Shown here: piece after piece, positions 12,263-23,593 of the stretch
Position numbering within the stretch: the stretch's first letter is position 1
How the letters are laid out: every line of letters begins with the position of its first letter
Source of the DNA: Breviolum minutum Mf 1.05b.01
Lineage: Eukaryota > Sar > Dinophyceae > Suessiales > Symbiodiniaceae
Direction: 5' to 3'
DNA length: 64,000 nt
Assembly: GCA_000507305.1 (NCBI GenBank)
Contig: DF239042.1
Location: 223,327-287,326 of the forward strand
The notes under the pieces: generated by a model
The model's database searches: none
What the model was told of the DNA's origin: nothing
The model's input: the letters and a program-made list of their open reading frames with translations, nothing else
Translations under genes and position numbers: made by a program

Positions 12263-12971
12263 TCTCAAGAAACTGAGCATCGTGGCAATTTTGCTGGTGA
12301 CGTTTTTGGGATGGTGAAAACGTGAACCTTTCAAAGGTTGTTCGTGACCTCCAACGATTGGGAATAAGACGGTCACTTTGAATCACGTGGATACAATTGC
12401 AGTTGTTTGATCCCCTAAAAATGGGTCCCATTCAATGGAATCCCTAAAATTTGATCTGTGAAGTTATAACAAAAGACCCAGTGTGAAGTTGTATCAACTA
12501 ACGATTCATCATTTGCACTAGTGTTGCACCTGTTCCAAGACTCGACCAGTTCGCCCTTCAAAAAATGGCTCAAAAAAAATCCAAGAAAACTCAATCAACT
12601 TCAAGTTCAATTTTTTTCAGCTGCACTTTTAGTGGTAATGTTGAAACATCATTGCTTTTAGCTAAGCTATGCCCCGTCCCCTCTTCGGTCGGTTGGAAAC
12701 ATCGGAGAGGTGTTTTGTAAAACCCCCAGAAGTTGCTAAGGCAAGACTCTCGTCTTTTTTAAATGTCAAGCATCACCTTTTTGTTGACAATTGCTTGCTT
12801 CAAGCATCCAAGCTGCTGACACTTCTTCGAGTGAAGCCCAAAGGAAAAATATTGACATTTCGACATCGACATTGCACCAAAGTGTTCAGAATGTTTCATG
12901 GGTTTTTTCCCCAACATTCAGAAAAAAAAAGGAAATTCACCTGTCCAAGAAAACAACACGGGGTAGATTCA

Positions 12972-13128
12972 GATCTACACCCCGGAAAACTAACATGACT
13001 GGCTGGAAAAACAACCATGGATGAAGATGTATAATAGCCTTTGTTTTGTCGCCAAACATAAAAAAAAGGGGTGAAAATCGTCCAGCCCAGTCCGTCATGT
13101 TAGTGAGCGTTTTTTGGGGGGGTATATT
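12972..13128. repeat. Imperfect inverted repeat with ACACCCC ends
   Basis: ACACCCCGGAAAACTAACAT and ACTGGCTGGA on the left pair with CCAGCCCAGTCCGTCATGTTAG and GGGGGGGTA on the right. Ends resemble family G. Confidence 0.5.
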
Positions 13129-13131
13129 TCT

Positions 13132-13238
13132 ATATGGATGTTTCCTTAAATGGTGGTACCCCAAATTATCCAGTTTAAAAGGTTTTCCATTATAAACCAT
13201 ACATTTTGGGGTACCACTATTTTTGGAAACACCCATAT
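13132..13238. mobile_element. MITE family E, copy 2
   Basis: ATATGGATGTTTCCTTAAAT left and TTTTGGAAACACCCATAT right form the inverted repeats. Confidence 0.85.
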
Positions 13239-15197
13239 TCATTTGGGGGGTATAATTTTCCCTCGGCTCGGAATATTTGTTTGCCCAAGAGGCTGGAACA
13301 TCATTGAACTGCAGAAGAGCGCTCCTACAGTCTCGATTAAAGATCACTGCCTGGCCAGGAAAAAAGTTCATCGGCCCGGGTTGGGTTGTTATGTCGTAAA
13401 AACCTACGGGTTTCCACATGGCGGGTTGGAATCGGGGCGGGGGTTTCCATGTGTTTTTTCCATGTTTTTTTTTTGGAGGGGAGGGGGGGTGGAAGTCAGT
13501 TAGATAAGTGAATTTTCCCATCCCAATGTTTTTGGGGAAAAATGGGGGGGATGTACTTAGTAGAATGGTTCTTTTACTGGTATAGACCCATGTTTTATTT
13601 TTCTTTTAGCATTAAGGAATGCACCTCAAATTGGGGGGTGTCCTTCAAAAAAGAAAAAAAAAAACGAGACTCAATTCCAGTGCTTGGATGATGGCCGTTC
13701 CTTTCCAACCAATGGCTAGCTGCGAAAAGGATACAGAAGTGGTGGAAGAAAACCCGTCTGAGATTCGTTTACACAATAGCTAGGTTCATGATTTATGAAG
13801 TCATACCAGCCTGACGCCATATTAAAAAAACGGATCAATCAAAATTGGACGACCCAAATTACCAGAGAAAGTGCAGAGAAATTTAAACCCAGCTTCACCC
13901 TTTTTTCTGGAAGAAAAAAGCTGGAAGAAGTGCAACAACAATCCATTTCCTTCGAGACTGCAAGGAAATGAAATGCAAGTCTTGGGTTCAAGCAACTGAT
14001 AAGAGAAATGATATCACACGAGTCCTTACCTAGTAGCAAAATTCATCTCGTTTACATCTTTCAGAGGCAGCCATCGATGCCGGATGTGTGAAAAATCTTG
14101 GAAACAAATCTCAAATCTCATGTCTCATCTCATTGAGTTTCCTTGAGTGAATCAGTAAATCATACACTCCCTAAAAATAACAGCAAGTTTGCCCCCTGAA
14201 AATAGGCCATTATAGTCTTCCAACCATCCATATTTTCGCGCGGACGTTTCCTGTTAGTTTCAGAAAATCATCATAACATGTATTTCACTGGCCTCAAAAA
14301 GTGTCACTTTGGAGGGATTTCCAAACGATGAATCCTTTTTTTAACTACCTTTTTTTGGGTGGCAGTTTTTCAGTGGTGTTTTCCGGGGTCGAAATTCACC
14401 CCATCCGGAAAAAAAAACGGGTGATTTTCCCCATGTCGCAGGCGTACCGGTGGCATGAGGCTTGTGAAAAGCTTTGCAAAAGCCTGGCACCGTTAGCGGA
14501 ACAAGTCTTTTGAAATCAAGAAATCTGCAGAGTTGTAGCTTAATTAAGATGATAGTATGGATACGAACTGTTTTGCTATAAAATAGCCAATGCCGGGATA
14601 TTGTTTCCAACACCAATACCACCTCAATCAGATACAAAACATAAGATTAAAACATCGTGGATCAGTGTACAGCAGAAACCCACCAAAGTAGCATAAAGTA
14701 CCCACCGTTTTCTGAACCGCGAATTTTCGCCACAAACATTGGATCTGAAGCTGTGAACCAGACAATTCTAGCTGCTTTTTGGGGGGGTAAGGTATCCATC
14801 CCCCGAGGTTCAGGAAGAGTTCCCTACAACCAACGGCTAAACAACCTGAAAATGCCCCCCTTGGAAAGCCGCGAAAAGCATAACAACCCAAACCGTCACC
14901 TTTTTTGAGGCTTCCACGTCAGTTTTCAGAAGGTTCTTTTATGTTTTTTTCTCAAAATATCTCAAAGACGCAATTTTCAAAGGGAGAATTTGAGTGGATT
15001 CCCTTTATTTGAAGTGATCCAACCCAACCAACCAACCAACTTACCAGCCCACCAGCCACCTCCGTGCAGCTGGGATCTGAACATTTGGCGCGAGCGAACC
15101 GCTCCACCACCTGGCGACTTGGCGGAGACTGACGTCGTTCTCAACAAAAACATCGGAACAAAAACATCCGAAACTGAAAATGTACACCTCAGAAATC

Positions 15198-15272
15198 TAA
15201 CATAGATACCCAAAATGGCCATGTTTAAAGGGAGCTACCTTTTCCCAACCATCATTTCGGGTATCCATGTTA
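15198..15272. mobile_element. MITE family F, copy 3
   Basis: AACATAGATACCCAAAATGG left, GGGTATCCATGTTA right, about 75 bp. Confidence 0.75.
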
Positions 15273-15313
15273 ATCTTCAGGGGTGTAAGTTGAAGATTTG
15301 AAAATATACTTGT

Positions 15314-15416
15314 CTAGTTGGTGGGTTCAACCCATTTGAAAAATATTACAGTAGTCAAATTGGGAATCTTCCCCAGGTATGGGTGAAAATAAGAAAATAA
15401 TTTGAAATACACCACA
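15314..15416. mobile_element. MITE family A, copy 7
   Basis: CTAGTTGGTGGGTTCAACCC left; the right end is decayed (TTTGAAATACACCACA). Core carries a 5-bp insertion ATTACAGTAGTC. Confidence 0.75.
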
Positions 15417-15654
15417 ATAGCGTTAAATAGCTGATTAACATGATAAGAAAATCTGTGTGTATATATATATATATATGTGTGTGTGTGTATTGTAAGAAAG
15501 ACATATGTGAGATTGATGAAAGTGAGTTTTGTGTGTGTGTTCATATAGGTCTATATTGTACATACACAATTTGATTTAATATATCGATACCATCTGATCT
15601 TCAATTGAGCCAGGAAAAAACCCTCTTACTTTCCATTGTACTGGTTGTTACTGG

Positions 15655-15742
15655 TCGTTTAATGGGGATCCTCACAATGGTTTGTTATAATTCCCGCATA
15701 ACTGCGTAGTATTAATATCTACCCTATCTACCCTAAACAACC
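15655..15742. mobile_element. MITE family I, copy 2
   Basis: GGTTTGTTATAATTCCCGCATA and CTACCCTAAACAACCA match copy 1 at 4.2 kb. Confidence 0.6.
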
Positions 15743-16364
15743 AATTGAATCCTTCTTGTATACTTGACATGGGCCGGTCCACTGGCAACTTCCACTGGGC
15801 CAGTCCAACACAGATCAGCTGCCGCGTTGGCAAACGCACCTCGAAAGCTGGTAGTTTCAGGATGAAAGATTCAGGGTACTGAAAGGTTAAGTAGATAGGT
15901 GACTGTAGTGAAAGTATCTCCAAAATGATGAAAGTTTCTTCTTTTAAGTCCTGGTTTCAAAGAAAATAAAGATAATCACCTCCAATTTAGCTATAGGCTA
16001 TAGTATTTTTGTTAACTTCTTACGAAAAAACAAAACCTCTAAGGTTTGTGACTGTTTCTTTCAGAATGAGAATTCCACATTTCAAAAATAAAAGTGTTCA
16101 ACCTCTCAAATCCAAGAAGTCGTGGGAGTTTTTTTCCAAACGCATGTAACCCACAAGCAAAAAATCTCCACTACCAAGGGTCATTCGAGTCATTTCCCCT
16201 GTTCCCACGTGGAAAAAAAAACACAACGCTTGTTCCTCAAAAATTTCAAGGGCTAACGAACCCCATGGCTAGCCCATGATGGACAACAAAAATCAAAGGC
16301 ATTGCGGCATGGCTGACTTTCCTGGTTGAATTTTTGATAATTCTTGGGAGGTCACCCCCCGCAG

Positions 16365-16489
16365 ACATGGACCATACCAAACCATTCCGTCGTGAAGTCG
16401 TCGATGCTGGGCTCTTTGGACCAATCCGCTCATTAAGAGCCGGTGAAAGAGCTCGATACCTCAGAAAAATGCGACCAAAATCCACCTGA
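16365..16489 (+). CDS. Exon, possibly the start of a phytanoyl-CoA dioxygenase-like domain
   Basis: A pyrimidine tract and acceptor (CACCCCCCGCAG) precede a GC3-rich frame that reads MDHTKPFRREVVDAGLFGPI and continues RSLRAGERARYLRKM to a TGA at 16487. The pattern (basic residues, then aGlfgPiRsL..gErarylr) resembles the N-terminal helix of PhyH-family oxygenases, but the catalytic HxD motif is not here. The TGA could be the true stop or lie beyond an unseen donor. Exon quality is good; family assignment is tentative. Confidence 0.5.
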
Positions 16490-17050
16490 AAATCCGTGGA
16501 TTTTAGGCGAAAGAATGAAAGTAGTTCAGACTTTTGGGAATAAAACTAGGGTATCCCCCTTTTTACCCAGGCCTTATTGAGGGATTATTACAGTAACGAC
16601 CATGAACCCTTAATAATCCCTTGAAAAGACCTTTTTTTCTTGGGGAGGCCTTAGATTGCCATGACAAATTCACCCCATCAGATCCAGACTCAATGTGTGC
16701 ATAGGTGGCTCCTCTAAGAAACACCATGGCGGATTTTATGGGACGTGAAGGATGGACATAGGATGTCAGGTGTGTTGTAGTGCTCAGTTTAGACGCTGGC
16801 AGCAAAAATTCTGGCGATATATTGACATGTTTCTTGGGAATGGGGAAGATATTGTGATAATTTGGTGATATGGAAATAATAGTAACTTATTATGATAACA
16901 TATTATTAATACTGATAATGGAAATTTATGGTAATGATACTGAGTCCATAGATTTTGGCACGGTTGATCGGGGTTCGGAAGTTGGATAAAATGATGGCAA
17001 CAAATATGACAATGGTACAGTAAAATAACCATGACAAAAAATGGTTGTAA

Positions 17051-17143
17051 TACTGTTGATGGAAGAAATCCTGCTAACCAGTTGAGGTTGGTAGTTGATC
17101 GCATTACTTACCAGGTGGTGCAGGATTTCTTCCATCAACAGTA
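17051..17143. mobile_element. MITE family B, copy 3
   Basis: Perfect ends TACTGTTGATGGAAGAAATC and complement; interior shortened to about 45 bp. Confidence 0.9.
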
Positions 17144-17272
17144 GTGATGAAAATAGATCTTCTTTCTCCTATCACGCAATATCAGATCAATTTTGAACGA
17201 TTCCCTGACTAAAATAACTAAACTACAGTACCTTTCGCACGCTGATATCAAAATCATCGAGTTTCACATCAA

Positions 17273-17313
17273 CCACAAACAAACAAACAAACAAACAAAC
17301 AAACAAACAAACA
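17273..17313. repeat. (AACA)n microsatellite
   Basis: About ten AAAC units in a row. Confidence 0.9.
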
Positions 17314-17879
17314 AAAACGTCATGCCTAGCACAAAGAGAGCACATGCTGCAATTAGGTTCTCTATCTACATCTTTTTGTTGGCACCATTTTCGTTCGCAG
17401 TCCTCTTCTGATGCATCATTTGTCTCATCATCTCCGCCAAAGGATTCCCAGACCTTTCAATCAGATGTCAATGACCACCACAATCCCGCTGGAATCTGGT
17501 GACCCACTTGAAGCCAATTGGGTGATGTCTCATTGCTTCCAAATACAAAAAAATCTAAAGAATCTGAAGGATCAAGTGTGAAACACCTGATGCAGCACGC
17601 AACCAGTTTCTTCATCGCCCACTTCCTGATGATACGTGGCCATTTTTGTTTGCCTCTATATCACCCCAGGTGTTTTTTTCCATAAACCACGGAGAGGTGT
17701 TGGAGATGTACCATCGCTTGGGATGATCCCAGGAGTGGGGATTCAATAATCCTCCTGGTCACAATTCGCATCCCCAAACTTCATAACCAATCTATTTTTA
17801 CAATCAGGCCGCCCATCTAAACCAATCTAAAGCCAGACTAACATATGTTTTTTTTCTATGCAACCCATCCCACGACCCA

Positions 17880-18001
17880 TACTGTTGATGGAACAAATCC
17901 GGCATCCACCAGTGGATATTTACTATATATCCCATTATTTACAGGGATTCCAAAACATCCAAAACGGTGGTAAACGCTGGATTTCCGAACCATCAACAGT
18001 A
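17880..18001. mobile_element. MITE family B, copy 4
   Basis: TACTGTTGATGGAACAAATC left, GAACCATCAACAGTA right, with a diverged interior retaining TATCCCATTATTTACAGG. Ends 46 bp before the next exon candidate. Confidence 0.8.
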
Positions 18002-18047
18002 TCACACCCCAACCACACTCCAAACCTTGATGCCAGCAAGTTCTGAG

Positions 18048-18143
18048 AAGTGTTCCAGGTGGAACTCAAAACAGGCAGCTTCAACGTCTTCCGCATCCTC
18101 GCAGCCGTCGATGTCCTCAAACGTGCCACAACGATGGATCCAC
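18048..18143. CDS. Coding-like block open on both strands
   Basis: Plus strand: after TTCTGAG, a GC3-rich frame VFQVELKTGSFNVFRILAAV continues DVLKRATTMDP to a GTTTTT donor; length 96 bp fits phase 2 in, 1 out. Minus strand: GTFEDIDGCEDAEDVEACFE continues FHLEHFSELAGIK to AAG|GTTTGG. Both look protein-like; the plus frame has higher GC3, the minus frame a better donor. I cannot decide the strand and recognise no family. Confidence 0.5.
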
Positions 18144-18239
18144 GTTTTTTTCGGCCAGCGTGAATTTTTTTTGGGGGGGTAAGTTTTGATATGAAAAGAA
18201 ATGAGATTATATTCCTCAAAGATACGGGATGCACTTGGT

Positions 18240-18300
18240 GATGCGGTACCTTTAGTTCACATATAATATATATATATATACATATATTCTTCAAGTTGTT
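18240..18300. repeat. Short TA-rich microsatellite
   Basis: ATATAATATATATATATACA tract. Confidence 0.6.
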
Positions 18301-18634
18301 AGAAAGTATAGGCTTTAACATGAACCATACAACTTCTTCCAGGAGTTGGTTTGTGATGAATCTCCATATCTCATCATATCTCCCAACCTGAAAAGCACCC
18401 CATAAAAACGGTCCTGCATCTTCAGTAAGGGCTCTGTCTCAACAAATCTCCACAGTGTGGGGGCCGTGCTGACCTGCCCAATGTATGCCGGGATCAGCAA
18501 GGGTTGGACCTTGAGGCCTTGAGGTTGTCAACTATGCAGCTTGGACCTTGAGGTTGTTGGCAATCCACTCACGCACATGGTGCAACCTCAATTTTTCAAG
18601 TCACATATCCATATCCATTCACATGCTGCAACCA

Positions 18635-18763
18635 TATTTGGAGGATCATCCCAGGAATCGTAAGTGGTTAAGAACCATGGTTAGTACCGTACCGTAAGTC
18701 CCTTAAGTAAACTTGTTCCCCTTCCAAATGGCCGTTTCATGCTCCGGGATGATTCTCCAAGTA
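18635..18763. mobile_element. MITE family D, copy 2
   Basis: TTTGGAGGATCATCCCAGG left and GGGATGATTCTCCAAGTA right; interior keeps TTGTTCCCCTTCCAAATGGC. Confidence 0.8.
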
Positions 18764-18817
18764 CCGTTGTTCCCTGGCGAAAAATCCTGTGTCACAGATA
18801 CCCCAGGCGTTCCGTAC

Positions 18818-18905
18818 AGTGATGGCACTCCAAAAAAAGCTGCGCAGTCCACTGCGGTGCGAAGGTCTTCCACCTTTGCCTCAGCCAATGGACGACCGGG
18901 GTTAG
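18818..18905 (-). CDS. Exon of an unrecognised gene
   Basis: Acceptor GGTAGTTTTAG and donor CATCACT|GTACGG bracket 88 bp (phase 2 in, 2 out) that read NPGRPLAEAKVEDLRTAVDC then AAFFGVPS. The helix-like, GC3-rich sequence is typical of dinoflagellate coding DNA. The plus strand is also open, so strand is likely rather than certain. Confidence 0.5.
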
Positions 18906-19269
18906 CTAAAACTACCCGACTCAGGGAACGAAGCTGACATATCCCACCTTGGGTTTGAGAAAAAGCGTGGCAAAATCATTGAAACTCAAAAGTGCCGGCT
19001 GGGGTTTTGTGATCGTTTTTTTCGGAGGGTCATTGCTCTGACTTTTCCCCACCTATGTTTGACAATCCCACAAGCTGGCACAAAAGGCTTCATCCGACTT
19101 GACTGCTGAATAAGCTCCCAACAACAAAGGTGCCACCATGAATGAACTCCAACAATCTGGCCATTTGATCCTGTACCGTTATTTAAAAAAAACAACTAAA
19201 AAAAACACACAGACAACTTGCAGGAATGCCTCACAAATGTCCATAGTTTTTGTTCACAGCCCTTCGTTC

Positions 19270-19350
19270 GTCTCACATCGAGAAAAACAAAAAGCTCCCG
19301 CTCCCTGGGCCAGTACATCGTCACCACCGTCTTCTCATCCTTTGTAGGAC
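19270..19350 (-). CDS. Exon candidate of an unrecognised gene
   Basis: Minus frame KDEKTVVTMYWPRERELFVF then LD ends at CTCGAT|GTGAGA, a good donor; third positions are mostly G or C. It lies upstream of the 18.8-kb exon on the same strand. A plus-strand frame (LGQYIVTTVFSSF before GTAGGA) competes. Confidence 0.4.
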
Positions 19351-19399
19351 AACCTTGTGGACAAGATCTATGCGACCCGTTAAGAGCCTGGTAAATCAT

Positions 19400-20350
19400 G
19401 AGGGATACATGATCACCCCCAAACGGATGGTGGAAATTAGATGGATCTTGTCTTATCAATAACATCAACAGCAGAATTTTGCCTTCAGTTGCTGCATGTT
19501 TGTGGCAGAAGTTTTCTATAAATTTCTAGAAATTGTGAATTTTACTGATTCGAGGTCAAGATTTTCAGCCTGTGTTCAAAGGTGAACAGTCTGCTTCTAT
19601 CGAACATGGCATGCGTGCAATCTTTTCACAAACGGCAGCAAAGACAAGACAAACGGAGCAATCGCCCGTTTTGTCGTGTGAGACGCCACGGACTATCTAG
19701 AAGTCTAAGACAGCTTGCTGGGAGACGACGCACGATTCCACTGTTTCGTTTCATGTGAAACATATCACGGCGTAAGTGCCCGTGGAATGTCTAGAGAGAG
19801 GCTAGACGTAATGACATAGATAGATGCGAGCATGTTCATCCTACATATATTATACATGATATTTACCAATCATGTCCATATTTTCTAGTCATGTGATCCA
19901 TCCGGAGGCATGCACAAAAAAGACCCTTTGGAAATACTGGCTTGCCGCGCCGGATTCTGGAATCAAATCCCTAGAATCTCCGAATTCAACCCCTTCCCTC
20001 CACCACAAAAAAAAAAACAATGTAGTTCTGCCAAGCTGTATGAGGATATCTTGAAATTCAGGGACCAACTGTAGAAAAGATTGAATTTAATGAAAACGCA
20101 CAAGAACTTTAGGGTCCAGAATTTTGAGACACATCCATGCGTTGATCATATAATATTTGATCATTTGATTGATATATTGGGCGTATCCTAGTTCCACAAA
20201 CAGTGTAATTTTGTTGATGAAGGGCCACTTACAGAAAAAACTGAGCAAATTCTTATCTTGTGAGTGGCATTGTGAGACTCAGATACACCCAACACATGCT
20301 GAATTATAGCAAACTCAAGGGCTGTACTTCACTCATTAAAACCCCTTGGA
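19400..20350. other. No supported gene
   Basis: I see no MITE of the recognised families and no exon with matching splice sites and composition here. Confidence 0.4.
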
Positions 20351-20358
20351 TTTCTGAC

Positions 20359-20451
20359 CGCAAGGTTCCAGGTCTGGCATCGCATCGTTCCCACGGAAAA
20401 CACGAGGGACCATGGGACTTTGCCCACAGAATCTTCTGACTCGCAGATCTG
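20359..20451 (-). CDS. Exon candidate of an unrecognised gene
   Basis: After the acceptor AATCAGTCCCGCAG a minus frame reads ICESEDSVGKVPWSLVFSVG then TMRCQTWNLA up to a possible GTCAGA donor. GC3 is high. No domain recognised; all three frames on this strand are open, which lowers certainty. Confidence 0.35.
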
Positions 20452-20586
20452 CGGGACTGATTCCACGATTTGCCATAGAATATCAATGTAACATTGTCCA
20501 AAGACAACAAAGCTTTGTCTTCCAAAAAGACATTCTAAATCCGCAAGAAAGCCCACAAGAGAAAACGAAAGAGGCCGAAAAAACAG

Positions 20587-20651
20587 CGGCTTCTCGCCTG
20601 ATCTGCGGTTGTTCAAAGAGGACTATGACTATGGTGGATCCCCTACTCACC
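20587..20651 (+). CDS. Exon candidate of an unrecognised gene
   Basis: Acceptor GAAAAAACAG and donor ACTCACC|GTATGG bracket a plus frame GFSPDLRLFKEDYDYGGSPT H. Strand conflicts with the neighbouring minus candidate at 20.4 kb, so one of the two may be spurious. Confidence 0.35.
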
Positions 20652-21089
20652 GTATGGAAAGCAAACACTAGGATTGCCGAAGAAACCACAGAGCTGTTCG
20701 TAGTGCGAGTAGAACCTGAAGAAGCAACTGAAGTTGGCCGGTCTTTTTCGGCCACCTCTCTGGAAAACATAGGAAAGTACCATGGTCTTAGGCAACTGTG
20801 GCTGGTTTTAGGGGTTTTTAGTTGATGGAAATTAACAGCAACGGCTGTTTTCCAGGTCCTTCCATCTTCTGTTGGAACTTGGTGCTATTTGCTGGAATCA
20901 TATCAGGGTGGTGTGGTTCAAAATTTGGAACAGCCTAAAAGGGTCCGATCTGACATTAGAAATTGCTTTTTCTTCACCGTTTTTTTTGCTGTATTGTTCC
21001 CTCTTAACCCTTTGGGTGTCCCAAACTGCATTTTGCGTAGCACGGGCACCATTTTGCAAGAGTGAGGTACGACCTTTATGTAAAAACTC

Positions 21090-21285
21090 GTCTTTCTGGC
21101 TTTTTTTGCAGGGTGTTTTTGGCTGCTTTTTTGCTTGCCGTTTCTGCTCGCTGTTTTTGCTTGCTATTTTTGCTTTCGCTTTTGATTGCTTGTGTTGCTC
21201 GTTTTTGCATTTTCTTTGCTTGCTGTTTTGGCGCGCTCGCTTGCTTCCTTGCTGGCTTTCTTTCTTGCCTACGGCTCTGTTTTGG
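21090..21285. repeat. Degenerate TTTGCTTGC-rich tract
   Basis: Many imperfect repeats of TTTTTGCTTGC / GCTCGC. Long Cys/Phe/Leu-rich open frames here are a by-product of this composition. Confidence 0.7.
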
Positions 21286-21861
21286 AAAAAACTACAAAAG
21301 TGGGGGAGCAAAAAAAAGCAAAGAAATGGCAAGCCCCAAAAAAATGGTGTGGAAGTAATTGATTATAGTAGGAATCCTCAAAAAAAATCAACGTTAGGTC
21401 TTAGAAGATGAAGCTAATAGGATCAAAGTTCAGACATGTTCAGACTTAATAGGAACCACCACTTCGAAGAAAGGTAGGTACCTTTTGCATCGGCTATATA
21501 AATGATCTGAAAACCCTCCAACCTCGTAGAAACTTCGGGAAGTTTGTCTGATGGGTTTGACTTTTGAAAGTCGCCTCTGATTGGTTTCCCCCCGTTTCCA
21601 GGATGCTGGCTTGTAACCAGCCGGAACAACCTACATCTTTAGCAAGGAATCTCAACCTAGACCTTTTTTGTTACTGGCTGGGGGGGTGGATCCAAGTCAT
21701 GTTTTTGTTTTTGGGAGGCAAAATCGTCAAGGTCAATCACCAAAAAAAAATACCAGGAAAAAGCGCTTGTCACATGTTCCGTCCAGCCTGCCAGCACAAT
21801 GATCGTGAATATCATGAGGAAAGTTGGGCAACACCTGTAAGGGATTTTCGGCACACCCCTC

Positions 21862-22042
21862 ATGAAACACAGGAGAAAGTCATGAAAATCATGACCGAAC
21901 AATGCAGCATTTCATCATCTTTGTCTTCTGTAGATCTCAAATCAAGAATGCCTGCTGCCAATAGTTCAAGTAGCCATATGGCCAAACCACCATGACCAGC
22001 AGAAGCAGCAGACTCCTCACGCTGGCGGTTGGTTCATGGCAA
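21862..22042 (-). CDS. Coding-like frame, leucine/alanine-rich helix
   Basis: A minus frame reads REESAASAGHGGLAIWLLEL then LAAGILDLRSTEDKDDEML before a TGA at 21866. It could be a terminal exon with a hydrophobic helix. No clean acceptor; an overlapping minus frame downstream of AAAACAG (22168) is also open. Confidence 0.3.
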
Positions 22043-22400
22043 GGTACTTTCGAAGCAGCTGGTTTGCTGGATTCGAGTTACCCATCGGGCCAGCATGATG
22101 ACCCATCACTAGGAAGTGAGGCCCTGAAGGCCCTGAAGCCTTCAGCTCACAGTCCGAAACCTGTTTTGGTAAGTTTGGTAGTTGTTTCCACATTTCAAAA
22201 ACCTCCTCAAAAACGGTGGTTGGAAGGAATCTTTCTCGGGAGGGTATTTGCTTGACTCTGTTTCTAAATGAGGAAACCATACAAAACTCTCAAATTTTGC
22301 TGGAACAAATGCAAACAACAACAGCATTTGTCCAGAAACTGCAGATGACTTTGGACTTTTTTAAAGTTCTTCATGTTGCACTGCTTTTTTGGGGGGGCGC

Positions 22401-22525
22401 TACTTGGATGTCCCGCGAAGTTAGTAACAGGTTAGTAAGTGGGTTATAACCCCAATATACCCCATTTGTAAGTAGGTTGCAACCCACTTACTAACCATTT
22501 ACTAACTTCCTGGGACATCCAAGTA
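22401..22525. mobile_element. MITE family C, copy 1
   Basis: Almost perfectly palindromic: TACTTGGATGTCCCGCGAAG left and CTTCCTGGGACATCCAAGTA right, with GTTAGTAAGTGGGTTATAAC and its complement inside. TA tips. Confidence 0.9.
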
Positions 22526-22651
22526 GGTTTGTGACCCTTCCAAATCTCCCAATCTCCTCACCAGTTCAACGATGCTTTCTTCGGATCCCCCACTCTGCGT
22601 GGCCTTCCAGGTTCAGTGGATCGTCAATTTTGGGGATCCATGTTGGAGGTA

Positions 22652-22694
22652 TAAGTCCAACAAGTCCAACAAGTCCAACAAGTCCAACAAGTCC

Positions 22695-22728
<34 letters not shown>

Positions 22729-22733
22729 GCAAG
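22652..22733. repeat. AGTCCAACA minisatellite running into (AAC)n
   Basis: Five AGTCCAACA units followed by about twelve AAC triplets and AAGAAG. Confidence 0.9.
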
Positions 22734-22866
22734 AAGAAGTAGTCCAACAATACGAAAAAACAGTTTTAAAAAAGGGGTAGTATATTGCTCCGAAGTCAAA
22801 ACCCCACGTTCACTGGGAGGACCGACCACCCATTGTAGACAAGTAAAACAATAATTCCACACAAGA

Positions 22867-22981
22867 TACAGTCGATGGACAAATTCCCGCACCACCTGCT
22901 CTTGTTGAAAACCGTGTAATTATACTAAATCATTGGAGATTTACCATATCGACAGATATAGGATATAGTCCATCAACAGTA
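22867..22981. mobile_element. MITE family B, diverged copy 5
   Basis: TACAGTCGATGGACAAATTC left, TAGTCCATCAACAGTA right; interior unrelated to other copies. Confidence 0.6.
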
Positions 22982-23331
22982 GCAGAACATAACAAAGACA
23001 CAGAAGAACAAAAAGAAACAAACAGACTCACAAAGTAACACACAAACTGACTGACCAGCTGCGGCAGAAAACAGACTACAAAAAATGCAAAAATTGTTTA
23101 GTTCAATGTTTGAGTTTGGAACAATGGATACCGGATACTTATCCGGACACTCTTAAACTGCAGTCCTTCGGCGGCTGAGCAAACTTCGTCTTCTCTATGA
23201 ATTGGCCTTGAGTAATCATGTCACCATGGCCATGGCCATGCCTTTTTATTAGGGAAGACCGCAATCATCTTGTTGTAGCTATTTAAAAGTCATGTTGTGA
23301 AATTATGAAAACAGCCTTGAAATGTGCAGGT

Positions 23332-23432
23332 GGGTGTTTCCTTAAATGGTGTTACCCCCAAAACACCCCAAAATGATCATTTTTTGTAGGAAAACCCATG
23401 GTTGTTGGGTACCACCATTTTAGGAAACCCCC
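23332..23432. mobile_element. MITE family E, copy 3, with AGGT target duplication
   Basis: GGGTGTTTCCTTAAATGGTG left and TTTTAGGAAACCCCC right are inverted. AGGT is found directly on both sides (23328-23331 and 23433-23436), a clean 4-bp target site duplication. Confidence 0.85.
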
Positions 23433-23583
23433 AGGTAAAATTCATGAAACATATCCACTGCTAGACTGCTCTCCACGTGGCCCAGGTCCAACGGCGTAAA
23501 GGCTTCGTACATGAGATCGTCAATACCGATGACCTGACGACTCGGCAACGTGAACAGGGAGACATCGGTGAACCCAGGGTTTT
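23420..23583 (-). CDS. Terminal exon of an unrecognised gene, stop codon supplied by a MITE
   Basis: The acceptor GTTCTGTTTAG precedes a GC3-rich frame NPGFTDVSLFTLPSRQVIGI, continuing DDLMYEAFTPLDLGHVESSL and AVDMFHEFYL, then GVS and TAA (164 bp, phase 2 in). The last four codons, including the stop, lie inside family E copy 3. Phase matches the donor at 24591, so both probably belong to one gene. The acceptor is 10 nt from family A copy 8. No domain recognised; exon identity is strong, function unknown. Confidence 0.7.
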
Positions 23584-23593
23584 CTAAACAGAA

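Larger units (their letters stand above)
8670..16360. other. Long repeat-rich stretch, no firmly supported gene
   Basis: Contains family B, E, F, G, A and I elements and CTAT/AT microsatellites. Short coding-like frames occur at 8.67-8.79 kb (plus), 9.49-9.64 kb (either strand) and 12.67-12.95 kb (plus), but none has paired splice sites or a recognisable domain. Confidence 0.45.

Noticed and set aside
20872..21411. 179-codon plus-strand open frame rich in Cys, Phe and Leu
   Set aside because: It lies on the degenerate TTTGCTTGC tract and its composition reflects that repeat.
22531..22895. Overlapping open frames around 22.6 kb
   Set aside because: They consist mostly of the AGTCCAACA/AAC repeat translated on both strands.
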